Assembly: GCF_001751255.1 (NCBI RefSeq)
Contig: NZ_LJGW01000107.1
Location: 1 to 46,858, forward strand
Length of the DNA stretch: 46,858 nucleotides
Reading direction: 5' to 3'
Source: Streptomyces nanshensis
Lineage (GTDB): Bacteria; Actinomycetota; Actinomycetes; Streptomycetales; Streptomycetaceae
Below the pieces are notes generated by a model. It had not been told where the DNA came from. It saw only the letters and a program-made list of their open reading frames with translations, and did no database searches. The translations under genes and the position numbers were made by a program. The stretch's first letter is position 1. Every line of letters starts with the position of its first letter. Shown in pieces: positions 30,332-38,515 of this stretch.

Positions 30332-30442
30332 TCATCTGCGAAACCACTGGCAGAGGTATCCCAGCCCGGGACAGAAGGGCGACAGCAGTAAGAAATACAG
30401 AGTGGTCGCCCAGGGGGACTCGTCATCCATCCTCGAATTCAT
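30332..30442 (-). CDS. 36-aa membrane peptide with duplicated leader
   Basis: ATG at 30442 with AAGGAGGGAG upstream encodes MNSRMDDESPWATTLYFLLL followed by a Cys-, Pro- and Arg-containing end (QWFRR). The ribosome site, start and first ten codons are nearly repeated at the start of the 31343 gene (NSRMEDESP), so one arose from the other. A TTA codon is present. It is most likely a small single-span membrane peptide. It is too short for routine gene calling. Confidence 0.5.
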   Translation of the reverse strand: MNSRMDDESPWATTLYFLLLSPFCPGLGYLCQWFRR

Positions 30443-30502
30443 CTTTTCAACTCCCTCCTTGGTCTTGCCGGTGTACTGCACTCGACACGGGGCTTTCCAG
30501 CC

Positions 30503-30521
30503 ACCCCCAGCTAGCGGGGGT
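30503..30521 (-). terminator. Short GC hairpin
   Basis: ACCCCC and GGGGGT pair around a 7-base loop (AGCTAGC), between the stop of the 233-aa membrane gene (30642) and the 36-aa peptide gene. It would partly separate their transcripts. Confidence 0.35.
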
Positions 30522-30641
30522 CTGATCCTGTCGGCCTTGGCATACGAGCCAGCGGATCAGCTTCTGGCGTGAATTTCCTCGTTTCCTGCGGCGAAAGAAT
30601 GACAAACATTCCGCATGGGTGATGCCTACAAGCCCTGCACG

Positions 30642-31343
30642 TCACGGGGTTGGCCGGTGCCCTTCTCCTGCTTCTCCTCCAGGAACCTCCGACGCGTTCG
30701 AACGGTCCTTTTGAAAATTGCGTTTCGCCCATTCATCTCCTGCTCCTAGCACGAGAATGCAGAGGAGGAAGAACCCCAGTCCCAAGTGCAGGGACGGCCG
30801 GGGAATAAAAGCGGCGATGCACAGGCCGAAATCCGCAATTCCTAGGAGCCGCACGGAAGTTCTCAGATGGGCGCCGCCGTCCGTGGGGCGCCGCAGGAGA
30901 CCGTCCAGGGTGAGGCAGATCGTCAGGCTGGCCAGAGCCCCGGCCATCCACCGCAGGATCGCCACATCGGGAGCGAGCCAACAGCGGGCGAGGGCTGCCA
31001 GCGCCAGGACGCCCGCACCGGCGCACCATCCACGGCGGCGGGGGCCGCCGAGAAAGCCAACGGCGCCTGCCGCGCTGCACGCCGCCCCTGCGGACATCAC
31101 CGTGTGCAGGGCCACGATCTCCCGTGGCGTCCAGGCGGACGGCGCGGAGAGGTAGGCGACGAGAAGGCCGTACACACAGTGGCCGAGCGCCAGCAGCCGC
31201 AGCCACTGCCGCGGCTCCCTCCCCGTGGCGGCCCTGCGCACGGCCCCACCCAGGGTGCGGCCGGCTCCGCAGCGGCGAGGTTCCCGCGGCATCACTCGGC
31301 ACTCCCCCCGGAGTGGTGATTCGTCTTCCATTCTCGAATTCAC
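30642..31343 (-). CDS. Multi-span membrane protein, 233 aa
   Basis: GTG at 31343 has AAGGAGGTGGAAAG before it; the frame is open upstream but this site decides the start. After a hydrophilic, Arg-rich N-terminus of about 45 residues there are six membrane segments, for example LALGHCVYGLLVAYLSA, LTICLTLDGLL and LHLGLGFFLLCILVLGA. The tail is charged. No family recognised. The first ten residues match the 36-aa membrane peptide encoded just downstream. Confidence 0.65.
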   Translation of the reverse strand: MNSRMEDESPLRGECRVMPREPRRCGAGRTLGGAVRRAATGREPRQWLRLLALGHCVYGLLVAYLSAPSAWTPREIVALHTVMSAGAACSAAGAVGFLGGPRRRGWCAGAGVLALAALARCWLAPDVAILRWMAGALASLTICLTLDGLLRRPTDGGAHLRTSVRLLGIADFGLCIAAFIPRPSLHLGLGFFLLCILVLGAGDEWAKRNFQKDRSNASEVPGGEAGEGHRPTP

Positions 31344-31390
31344 CTTTCCACCTCCTTCCTTGTTCTTGTCGATCGCATTTCGCTGGCTGC

Positions 31391-31753
31391 TCACATCTCC
31401 TCTACGGGGGTTGGGTCGAAGGGCAGTTCGGCCCGGCCGTCAGGGCGAAGACTGGCGATAATCCAGTGGAGGAACGCCCACTCCCGGTTTCCCTCCCAGC
31501 CGTAGAGGCACCCGCCGCGCTCCCGCGTGATGAGGATCGTGGTCGGATGGACCGACTCGGTCGTGCCGCGAGCGTCGACGTCGAGAGGGCCGACGACCCA
31601 CCGACCGTCATCGGCCAGTTTGTAGGTGATGCGAAGGTGCTCCAGGCGGAAGCGGAGGCCATCACAGGAATTGGGTTCGGGAAGTACCGGACCGTCCGTC
31701 ACCGTCACGGCCCGCGAGATTAGCTGCCGGTCTCCCCTGCTAATCAACTTCAT
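31391..31753 (-). CDS. Hypothetical protein, 120 aa
   Basis: ATG at 31753 with AGGGA close upstream; a TTG at 31765 is the alternative. The product is strand-rich with VTVTDGPVLPEPNSC and LRFRLEHLRITYKLADDGRW, then a helical end (WAFLHWIIASLRPDGRAELP). No membrane segment and no family recognised. It lies between the 234-aa cysteine protein and the membrane protein, same strand. Confidence 0.6.
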   Translation of the reverse strand: MKLISRGDRQLISRAVTVTDGPVLPEPNSCDGLRFRLEHLRITYKLADDGRWVVGPLDVDARGTTESVHPTTILITRERGGCLYGWEGNREWAFLHWIIASLRPDGRAELPFDPTPVEEM

Positions 31754-31773
31754 AAATCCCTGCAAGCCCTTCC

Positions 31774-32478
31774 CTATCGGTGCGGTTTCGTTTCCAGTTC
31801 CCTGGCGAATTCTTCATCCAGGTTCACGACCGATACTTTTCTGAGGACCAGAATGAGCTGACTGGCCAGGTAGTAGGGCGCTGTCATGCCGTCAGGTACG
31901 CGCGCCTCCTCGCCATTCACCAGGCGGACCGGCCTGTGAGGAACCAGTTGGACTTTCTCCTTGTCCTCCGGGGGGTATTCCCTGCCGACGACACCCCACC
32001 GCAGGGTTTTCCTCGCACGCACGGCGGTATGGACCCGCAGTCCCTTCGTGCAGTGCCGTACGGAGGCACGAGCGCACGGGAGGCAGAGAGGAGGATGAAT
32101 CGTCTCCACGCCCTCCAACTGCCCGATCTTGTGCCGTCCTGGAAGGAGGAAGAGAATTCCCTTTTCCGTCCGGCTCGGCGGCCCGGTACATACCTGGCAG
32201 AAAGGTCCTTCCATCGCCTCACGCTGCCGGTACGACGACACCTTCCGCCATTCCGGCTCGCCATCGCCGTAGCCGCCTACCGTCCGCACCCACAGTCGCC
32301 CCTGCGCGTCGCGCTCGCCGCGGTCCTCATCGCGGTAGCGAATCCGCTCACGTTTGAGGTCCAGGCCCAGGTCCACCCGTAGCTCGCGCTCACCGCTCCA
32401 TTTGGTGATGTACGGGACCGGCCTGCCGTCCCGCTGGGCGGGGGTGAAAGGCTCGTCCGGGTCGATCAGTGCAGTCAT
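31774..32478 (-). CDS. Hypothetical protein with zinc-type cysteines
   Basis: 234 aa; ATG at 32478 overlaps the stop of the DUF5999 gene (ATGA). The N-terminal third is charged and Arg-rich. The centre has GPFCQVCTGPPS followed about 45 residues later by LCLPCARASVRHC, a four-to-five-cysteine zinc site. The C-terminus is helical (YYLASQLILVLRKVSVV). The coupling to DUF5999 and LuxR-type genes upstream suggests one operon. Function unknown. Confidence 0.65.
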   Translation of the reverse strand: MTALIDPDEPFTPAQRDGRPVPYITKWSGERELRVDLGLDLKRERIRYRDEDRGERDAQGRLWVRTVGGYGDGEPEWRKVSSYRQREAMEGPFCQVCTGPPSRTEKGILFLLPGRHKIGQLEGVETIHPPLCLPCARASVRHCTKGLRVHTAVRARKTLRWGVVGREYPPEDKEKVQLVPHRPVRLVNGEEARVPDGMTAPYYLASQLILVLRKVSVVNLDEEFARELETKPHR

Positions 32479-32690
32479 GCGGCGGCCTGGGCGCGGTGCG
32501 GTGGAATGACGGCGCCGTCCGGCAGCAGAATTCCGGTGTCCTCGAACAGCAGGACTCCATTGCACAAGAATGACCATCCCTGTTCGGGGAAATGGGCCAC
32601 CGGCCGCGCGGCTTCGCAGTCGGGGGCGTCACTGGCCGGACAGCGGGGTACGTGCCTGCACATCGGTGCTCCAGAATCGGCGTCGGTCAT
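32475..32690 (-). CDS. DUF5999 family protein
   Basis: 71 aa from ATG at 32690 (an internal ATG ten codons in is also plausible). The sequence MCRHVPRCPASDAPDCEAAR, then HFPEQGWSFLCNGVLLFEDT and LLPDG, matches the short DUF5999 proteins common in Streptomyces. They have three to four conserved Cys/His and no known function. It overlaps the LuxR-type gene upstream by four bases and the 234-aa gene downstream by ATGA. Confidence 0.8.
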   Translation of the reverse strand: MTDADSGAPMCRHVPRCPASDAPDCEAARPVAHFPEQGWSFLCNGVLLFEDTGILLPDGAVIPPHRAQAAA

Positions 32691-33364
32691 TGAGGGGTCT
32701 GCGCGCGGCGAGCGTTGTGAGCCGCTCGGATACTCGAATTGACTCTCGGGCAGTTCGGACACCAGAACGACTGGCCGTACTGGTCCGATTTCCATTTCTG
32801 CTCGCCGAGCTTCTGCCGAACGTCGAAGACAGAGAAACACTGGGAACTCTGGCAGTTTTCACAGGAGACGTTGATGTGTCCCTGAACGCTGTTGATCCGC
32901 TGCCGGTACAAGGCGACCGCGTGGGGGGCCGTCCGCGCAGAAAAGTCGAACATGAATTGCTTCGCGTGCGCCTGGACGGTGTTCAGTGATATGCGGAGTG
33001 TGTTCGCGGTCTGCTCGTAGGTGTATCCCAGGGCTTTCAATTCGAGGATTTCGCTATGCCGCAACAGAATTCGCTTGGTGATTCCGGTGGGGTGAGGAAT
33101 CAGGGGAACGATTCCCTGCACACAGCACACGCCGACCAGTTCGGCATTGTTTCGACTGCGGGTTTTTATCCGCAGTAGCCGTGTGTCGTCCTTGATGGCG
33201 TCCGGACCCACCCCGAAGGTGCGGGCTATTTCAGGCCCCCGCTTTCCTCCGGCCAGCAGATGAATGACCTCGAAAGGGTTGCGTGGCGTCTGCCGCGCAG
33301 CCTGCTCGATCGCCTTCCGAAGGGCGTCGGTGCGGGTGGCGGTGCGGTCTGTGCTCGTGCTCAC
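32687..33364 (-). CDS. LuxR-type HTH regulator with C-terminal zinc ribbon
   Basis: 225 aa; GTG at 33364 overlaps the acyl-CoA dehydrogenase stop (GTGA). A first HTH-like segment is NPFEVIHLLAGGKRGPEIAR, and a LuxR-type HTH lies near residues 100-140 (LELKALGYTYEQTANTLRIS followed by LNTVQAHAK). The C-terminal part has CENC and FWCPNC, a zinc ribbon. There is no receiver or PAS domain. It is the first gene of the minus-strand DUF5999 group and may control it. Coupling to the conservon genes upstream is curious. Confidence 0.7.
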   Translation of the reverse strand: MSTSTDRTATRTDALRKAIEQAARQTPRNPFEVIHLLAGGKRGPEIARTFGVGPDAIKDDTRLLRIKTRSRNNAELVGVCCVQGIVPLIPHPTGITKRILLRHSEILELKALGYTYEQTANTLRISLNTVQAHAKQFMFDFSARTAPHAVALYRQRINSVQGHINVSCENCQSSQCFSVFDVRQKLGEQKWKSDQYGQSFWCPNCPRVNSSIRAAHNARRAQTPQ

Positions 33365-34614
33365 GATTCCGTTTCCTGCGTCGTGGCGGGATGGGGGTGT
33401 GCGCATCCCGCGGGGATGGTGGTGCGGGTGAGGTGGGCGAGGCGCTCGGACCAGGGGCGGTGTGCGGTGCCGAGGGCGTGCTCTGCCAGGCGGAACCGCT
33501 GGACGTCGCTGGTGCCGGCCGGAGCGAAGATGTGGAACGCGTCGCGCAGGAACCGCTCCATGGGGCGGTCGGTGAACAGCCCGGCCGCGGCGAAGATCTC
33601 CATGGCCTCGCGGGCGGAGTCGAGCGCGTATTCGACGTTGACGAGCTTGGCGTTCATCAACTCCGCGTCGCAGGGCTGCCCTTGGTCGAGCAGGTGCACG
33701 GCGTGGTAGGCGGTGAGCCGGGCCGTCATCAGCCTCGACTGCATCGCGCCAAGTTTCTGCTGGATGGTGGGCATGTCGCCCAACGGGGCGCCGTAGCGCT
33801 CCCGTTCGGCCACGAACCGGACGGTCTCCTCCACGCTCCCCTGATGAGCGCCGAGGGCGACGCCGGTGAGATTCGGGCGCCCGCACAGGAGGCTGGAGGA
33901 GTCGGCGACGTCGCGGCCGTCGCCGACCTCCCCGAGCACGTTCTCCGCCGGTATCAGGACCTTGTCGAAGATGATCTCGCCGAAGGAGAAGCCGTGAAGG
34001 CCCATCGCCCGCTGGTGGGGGACGAGAGAGACCCCTTCACGGTCGGCCTCGACGAGGAAGGCGGTCAGCGCGCGGGAGTCACGGGAGTCGCTGCGGCCTG
34101 TGCGGGCGACGACTCCGTGCAGATGGCCGACATGGGAATTGCCGACGTAGATTTTCCTGCCGGTGAGGACCCAATGCCGTCGGCGCGGTTTCGCCTCCAT
34201 CGCCATGCCGAGGACGTGGCTGCCGCTGCCGGGCTCGGTGACGGCGATCGTCGGCAGGCACTTCCCCGCCGCGATCGGCGGGAGCCACCGCTTCTTCTGC
34301 TCGTCGGTGCCGAAGTGGATGATTTTGGCGACGCCGAGCTGTGACGCCTGGGCGATGGCGCCGGCCGCCGGGCTGACGCGGGACAGCTCCTCGATGATGA
34401 GCGTCTTCGCGAGATGACCGAGGCCCATCCCGCCGTAGACCGGGTCTATGGTGACCCCGATCCAGCCCTGCCGGGCGATCAGGTCCGGCAGGGCGTAGTC
34501 GACCTGGCCGCCGGCCTCCATCAGCGCGACCCGCGGCGCGACCTCCGCGGCCGCGAACGCGCGTACCCGCGCGCGCAGCTCCTTGTGCACGTCGGACAGG
34601 AACCAGTCAGACAT
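33361..34614 (-). CDS. Acyl-CoA dehydrogenase-like flavoenzyme
   Basis: 417 aa, ATG at 34614. The fold follows acyl-CoA dehydrogenases: N-terminal helices, a middle beta domain with AVTEPGSGSHVLGMAM, and a C-terminal helical domain with ERYGAPLGDMPTIQQKLGAM. It should bind FAD and oxidise an acyl-thioester or related substrate. The region where the catalytic Glu normally lies (Y-E-G-T) reads IFAPAGTSDVQR, so the usual base is absent; it may sit elsewhere, or the enzyme may catalyse another flavin reaction. It is the last gene of the conservon unit. Confidence 0.8.
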   Translation of the reverse strand: MSDWFLSDVHKELRARVRAFAAAEVAPRVALMEAGGQVDYALPDLIARQGWIGVTIDPVYGGMGLGHLAKTLIIEELSRVSPAAGAIAQASQLGVAKIIHFGTDEQKKRWLPPIAAGKCLPTIAVTEPGSGSHVLGMAMEAKPRRRHWVLTGRKIYVGNSHVGHLHGVVARTGRSDSRDSRALTAFLVEADREGVSLVPHQRAMGLHGFSFGEIIFDKVLIPAENVLGEVGDGRDVADSSSLLCGRPNLTGVALGAHQGSVEETVRFVAERERYGAPLGDMPTIQQKLGAMQSRLMTARLTAYHAVHLLDQGQPCDAELMNAKLVNVEYALDSAREAMEIFAAAGLFTDRPMERFLRDAFHIFAPAGTSDVQRFRLAEHALGTAHRPWSERLAHLTRTTIPAGCAHPHPATTQETES

Positions 34615-34632
34615 CGTCCCCCGCCTCTCCTG

Positions 34633-35193
34633 CTAGCGCTCGTCCGCGCGGCGGGTGCGCCGCTGGATCGCCTGCATGGCCTCGTCGCGGAACCGCTTGA
34701 TCAGCTCCAGCGCGGGCCTTCCGGTCTCGTTGGGGCGCTGCACGCGGTCGACGAAGCACACGGTGCCGAGCACGGTCTGCTGACCGTGGGCGGTGTGGAT
34801 GAGTGGGGCGCCCGCGTAGCTGCGGATGCCGATCCGGTCGACGACGGGGTTGCCCGCAAACCTGGGGTAGCTCATGACGTCGGGGAGGACGAGCGCGTTG
34901 GCGCGCTCGACGACGTCGGGGCACCATCCGTGATCGGGGCGCATCGTCCGCTTGACGTTGGGCACATCGTCGGCGGTGAACAGTCCGATGAACGTCTGCT
35001 CCGCATGGAAGAGGTTGACCATGGCGTACGGTGCGCCAGCTTCGGTCGCGAGGGCGGCCGCGATCGTGTCGAACTCCGGATCAGCCTGAGCCGTGAGCCC
35101 GAGGTCCCGCAGTACGTGCTGACGGCGCCTCACCTGCTCGGCGTCGGCGGCGGGTTCGGGCAGGTGCATGCCGGCATCGGGGTCAAAGGGCAT
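34633..35193 (-). CDS. GAF-domain protein
   Basis: 186 aa from ATG at 35193, with AGGAG seven bases upstream. A single GAF domain covers most of it: EFDTIAAALATEAGAPYAMV, a HGWCPDVVER segment and YAGAPLIHTAHGQQTVLGTV followed by CFVD. GAF domains bind small ligands or haem-type cofactors. It is placed directly after cvnD and probably feeds a signal to, or receives one from, the conservon complex. Confidence 0.8.
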   Translation of the reverse strand: MPFDPDAGMHLPEPAADAEQVRRRQHVLRDLGLTAQADPEFDTIAAALATEAGAPYAMVNLFHAEQTFIGLFTADDVPNVKRTMRPDHGWCPDVVERANALVLPDVMSYPRFAGNPVVDRIGIRSYAGAPLIHTAHGQQTVLGTVCFVDRVQRPNETGRPALELIKRFRDEAMQAIQRRTRRADER

Positions 35194-35195
35194 GA

Positions 35196-35831
35196 TCAGG
35201 CTCCTAGCGTGGAGGGACGACGGTCCGGGGCGGTCTTCAGTGCGTGGTCGACGAGGGAGATCAGGACGCGGGCGGCGGAGATCTCCTGCCGGGCGTCGCA
35301 CAGGAGGATGGGGACGTGCTCCGGCAGGTCCAGGGCCTCGCGGACTTCGTCCGTGGTGTAGTCGTAGCGGCGGTCCGCGAACTGGTTGACGGCCACGACG
35401 AACGGCGTCGCCCGCGCGGTGAAGTAGTCGACGGCGGTGAAACTGTCGGTGAGCCGGCGGGTGTCGGCGAGAATGACGGCACCGCTCGCGCCGTAGGCCA
35501 AGTCAGGCCAGGTGAAGAGGAATCTGTCCTGCCCGGGGGTGCCGAAGAGCTGGAGCCGCATGCACATCGGCTCCTCGAACGTGATGCGGCCGTAGTCCAT
35601 GGACACCGTGGTGGTGGTCTTCCCCGGTGTGCCGTCCAGCCGGTCGACGCCCTCGCTGGCACGGGTGAGGATCTCCTCGGTCGCCAGCGGCTCGATCTCG
35701 GAGACCGACCCGATCAGCGTGGTTTTACCGGCCCCGAACCCACCCGCGACGACGATCTTGAGCGTCAGCGGAGTGGCACTACGCGGCTGAGGCCCCTGCG
35801 GCGTCGGGCCACTTGCGTCGGAGAGCAACAA
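35196..35831 (-). CDS. cvnD: Conservon GTPase CvnD
   Basis: 211 aa; the start appears to be TTG at 35831 (GGAGCAGGTTC before it), inside the end of cvnC as is usual for this family. P-loop GGFGAGKTT at residues 30-38, switch region LFGTPGQDRF and the base-recognition VNQFAD identify a small Ras-like ATP/GTP-binding protein. In characterised conservons CvnD interacts at the membrane with CvnA, B and C in a G-protein-like complex affecting development and antibiotic production. The GAF gene follows after two bases. Confidence 0.88.
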   Translation of the reverse strand: MLLSDASGPTPQGPQPRSATPLTLKIVVAGGFGAGKTTLIGSVSEIEPLATEEILTRASEGVDRLDGTPGKTTTTVSMDYGRITFEEPMCMRLQLFGTPGQDRFLFTWPDLAYGASGAVILADTRRLTDSFTAVDYFTARATPFVVAVNQFADRRYDYTTDEVREALDLPEHVPILLCDARQEISAARVLISLVDHALKTAPDRRPSTLGA

Positions 35832-36180
35832 GAACCTGCTCCAAGAAGTGTGTTTCGGGCGGGAGGGTGGCGAGATCGTCGAGGAGTTCGGCGTCGATCA
35901 GATCGCTGAGGAGGATCTTGGTGATCTGGGCCGGCAGACCCAGGTAGGCGGAGATCTCGGCGACGGAGCGGAAGCCGTCCCGGCACAGGGCCAGAGCTGC
36001 GTCGGCTTCCGGCACCATCCCGGCGGCAGCCGTGACGCCGGGTCTCGCCACGAGCTGGGTGTCCAGGTGCAGTGAGTGCGTGGGCTCCGTCCGGCCGCCC
36101 GTGACGGCGTACGGCCGGAGGGTGTGCGTCTCCTCGACAGCCCACGCCTCCGCTTCGTCAGGCGGTTGCTTGGGTGTCAT
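35779..36180 (-). CDS. cvnC: Conservon DUF742 protein CvnC
   Basis: 133 aa, ATG at 36180, overlapping cvnB by 23 bases. The DUF742 signature is visible: LRPYAVTGGRTEPTHSLHLD, a winged-helix-like FRSVAEISAYLGLPAQITKI and the C-terminal ETHFLEQVLVALRRKW. It is the third conserved component of the conservon. Confidence 0.88.
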   Translation of the reverse strand: MTPKQPPDEAEAWAVEETHTLRPYAVTGGRTEPTHSLHLDTQLVARPGVTAAAGMVPEADAALALCRDGFRSVAEISAYLGLPAQITKILLSDLIDAELLDDLATLPPETHFLEQVLVALRRKWPDAAGASAA

Positions 36181-36646
36181 CACTGCCTCGGCGGGTGGGG
36201 ATGACCAGATGCTCGCCAAGCGCGCCCGCGAGCAGCGCCGCCTCGTGCCCTACCAGGCCCGCATCGGCCTCGCTGGTGGTCGCTACGCCCAGAAGGGTGC
36301 TCACGGTCTCGGGGTCCTCGCCCGCCGGCGCGGGCTGACCCGGAACGAGTCCGGCACCGGCGGACATGACAAACAGGACGTAGGCGTCGTGCTCGACGAC
36401 GATCTGGCGCACAGCGCCCTGGCCGTGCGGGTCCAAGACCCTGGTGGCGCCACCGGCCAGTGAATACTGCCCGGACACGATCGCGGCCATCGTCTCGGCC
36501 TGCTCCTCGGTGAAGTGCGCGTTGGCTTGGAGGAGACCGTCAGGCGAGGTCAGCAGAGCGGCGACCGTCTCCGGGACCCTCGTCAAGAACCTTTCCAGCA
36601 GCCAGTCGATGCGCGTCTGTTCCGTCACGTCACTACTCGCTGTCAT
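36158..36646 (-). CDS. cvnB: Conservon roadblock/LC7 protein CvnB
   Basis: 162 aa; ATG at 36646 overlaps the end of cvnA, the usual arrangement. Residues 10-120 form a roadblock/LC7 domain (RIDWLLERFLTRVPETVAAL, LLQANAHFTEEQAETMAAIV), and the tail is specific to this copy. CvnB proteins are thought to regulate the GTPase CvnD. Confidence 0.87.
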   Translation of the reverse strand: MTASSDVTEQTRIDWLLERFLTRVPETVAALLTSPDGLLQANAHFTEEQAETMAAIVSGQYSLAGGATRVLDPHGQGAVRQIVVEHDAYVLFVMSAGAGLVPGQPAPAGEDPETVSTLLGVATTSEADAGLVGHEAALLAGALGEHLVIPTRRGSDDTQATA

Positions 36647-38366
36647 TGCGCTCTCCAACGTCGTCGCGGTGACCGGTCGCGGGCGTGGTCTCGTATGCGC
36701 CGCGGTCGTCACGGTTCTGATCGGCCGCCGTCTGGGCGGCCGCGGTCTGGCCCTGCTTGAAAGCCCCGAGGAGACCGCCGGTTGGCGGTCCGGCCGGTTG
36801 CCCCGGGCGGGCCGCGTACGTAGCGGCCGAAGTCGCCTCCTGCCGGCGGGGCAGCGGCGGCCGGCCGCCCGCGGCGGCGGGCTCACCGGCAGAGCCTTCC
36901 GCCCGTAGTACGGGGGCTGCCGCTGTCCGTCGCGGCAGGGGCGGCGGCACAGGCGTTCTGGAGGTGTCCTCACCGACGGCCTGGTGCTCGGGCTCGGCTT
37001 GCGCGTCCCTGGCCGACGGTCCAGGGAGCACGGTCGCGGGCGCTTGAGGCGGCAGAGGCTGCACCTGCACGTCGGGCAGCTTGACGAGCAGTACGGGCGG
37101 CAGCACCACGACGGCTTGGGTCCCGCCGTAGATGTTGCTCTGGATCTTGACGCGGATACCGTGCTTCTGCGCGAGCAGCGCCACGACGAACAGCCCGATC
37201 TGTCCGCCCGTGACCTGCGTGGGCAAGTCGACGTCGCTCGGCGCGTCCAGCATCTGGTTCAGCGCCGCGCGTTTTTCGTGGCTCATGGGCAGGGCCCGGT
37301 CCTCGATCTCGATGACGAGTCCGGCGGGGACCGTTTCGCCGCGGATCGTCGTCCGCGTGTCCGGAGGGCTGTACTGAGTGGCGTTGTCGATCAGCGCGGC
37401 CAGGAGGTGGGTCACCTCCGGAGCGGCGTACCCCGGCACAGCCAGCTCGGCGGCCTCACCGCTGAGCAAGGGCGACGAAACGCGGGGATAGTGCTCGACC
37501 TCGGAGGTCGCCTGCCGGATCACCTTTTGCAGATCCACCGGCGGCTTCACCTGCCGTGGGGTTTTCCCTCCGAGAATCGCGAGGCTCTCCACCGTCCGCC
37601 GCTGCTGCGTCACCAGATGATCCACTTCAAACAACTTGTGCAGCACGTCGGGGTCTTCCGTGTCCCGCTCCAGGGCCTCCAGCGTCGCCAGCGCCCTGGA
37701 GACCAGCGAGTGCAGGCGTTTGGCGAGGGCCGCGAACACCTCGCCGTAGTCGACCGCAGTCGATGCCGGCGACGGCGAGCGCTCGGACACGTCGGCCACA
37801 GCCAGGACAGCCTCGTAGCGCAGCCACTCGCCGAGCTGCGCGATGTCGGCGAACGGCTCCCCCGTCCTCGTCCATGCCCGCTGCTCGGGAACGTCCGGAC
37901 GCTCCCCCACCAACGCCTTCTTCCGGGCCTCCGCGACGTGAATGCGGCCCTCCGCGAGGAGCGTGCCGATCCTGTTCAACCACCCGTCGATGCGATCCTC
38001 ACGCTGCTGCACCTCGGCCACCCGCCGCCGGTACCCCGCCTCGGCCTGCTGGACAGCGGCGTCGGCCTGCTCGATCTCGGCCCACTTCTTCCGGAGCAGC
38101 GCGTGCCGCTGCCGCTCCTCGGCGATCTGTTGCCGCGAGACCTGCCCGAGGTGACGGTCGACCCCAGCGACGGCCATCGCGGCGACCGCCGCCGTCGCTG
38201 CCGTTACCCACCCGGGATGCATGCCGGCACCGGCATGCAGCGCCCACCCGGCCGCCGAAGCGCCCGCCGCCGCGAGCGCGGGTATCCCGACGAGAAGCCG
38301 CAGCCGACGCCGCAGCCCGGTCTCTGCCGCCGCGACGACGGCTCCGTTCTGGCCGCTGTCAGACAT
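36633..38366 (-). CDS. cvnA: Conservon sensor kinase-like protein CvnA
   Basis: 577 aa, ATG at 38366. Two membrane helices lie at residues 23-44 and 52-68, followed by a long coiled coil (80-130). A dimerisation helix with HKLFEVDHLVTQQRR (about 243) precedes the ATPase: N-box ALIDNATQYSPP at 324-335 and GGQIGLFVVALLAQKHG at 387-403. The tail from about 430 is Pro-rich and disordered. It is the membrane sensor of the conservon. Upstream, a 36-aa ORF overlaps its start by eight bases. Confidence 0.88.
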   Translation of the reverse strand: MSDSGQNGAVVAAAETGLRRRLRLLVGIPALAAAGASAAGWALHAGAGMHPGWVTAATAAVAAMAVAGVDRHLGQVSRQQIAEERQRHALLRKKWAEIEQADAAVQQAEAGYRRRVAEVQQREDRIDGWLNRIGTLLAEGRIHVAEARKKALVGERPDVPEQRAWTRTGEPFADIAQLGEWLRYEAVLAVADVSERSPSPASTAVDYGEVFAALAKRLHSLVSRALATLEALERDTEDPDVLHKLFEVDHLVTQQRRTVESLAILGGKTPRQVKPPVDLQKVIRQATSEVEHYPRVSSPLLSGEAAELAVPGYAAPEVTHLLAALIDNATQYSPPDTRTTIRGETVPAGLVIEIEDRALPMSHEKRAALNQMLDAPSDVDLPTQVTGGQIGLFVVALLAQKHGIRVKIQSNIYGGTQAVVVLPPVLLVKLPDVQVQPLPPQAPATVLPGPSARDAQAEPEHQAVGEDTSRTPVPPPLPRRTAAAPVLRAEGSAGEPAAAGGRPPLPRRQEATSAATYAARPGQPAGPPTGGLLGAFKQGQTAAAQTAADQNRDDRGAYETTPATGHRDDVGERNDSE

Positions 38367-38469
38367 CCCGGCCCCCGGCAGACGCGTGGTTCGGCGGCGG
38401 TGCGTCCCCGTACGGGACGCCGGATATCGATGACAGCGCCGTCATCATCGGCCAGGGCGGGAGTTTCAT
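38359..38469 (-). CDS. Candidate 36-aa ORF overlapping cvnA
   Basis: ATG at 38469, with CGAGG just before, opens a frame reading MKLPPWPMMTALSSISGVPY and ending HASAGGRDV; its TGA lies inside the start of cvnA. Overlap and spacing resemble translational coupling. The peptide has a hydrophobic start and a Gly/Pro-rich end and could be a leader peptide or a small signalling peptide. It may also be chance. Confidence 0.35.
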   Translation of the reverse strand: MKLPPWPMMTALSSISGVPYGDAPPPNHASAGGRDV

Positions 38470-38515
38470 GAGACCTCGGTAGTGACTGGGGTTGAGCAGA
38501 GGGGTCGGTTGCAGT

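Noticed and set aside
30304..30335. 10-codon ORF MTEQKGRRKN overlapping the 36-aa peptide stop as ATGA
   Set aside because: Too short to distinguish from chance despite the overlap; no supporting evidence.
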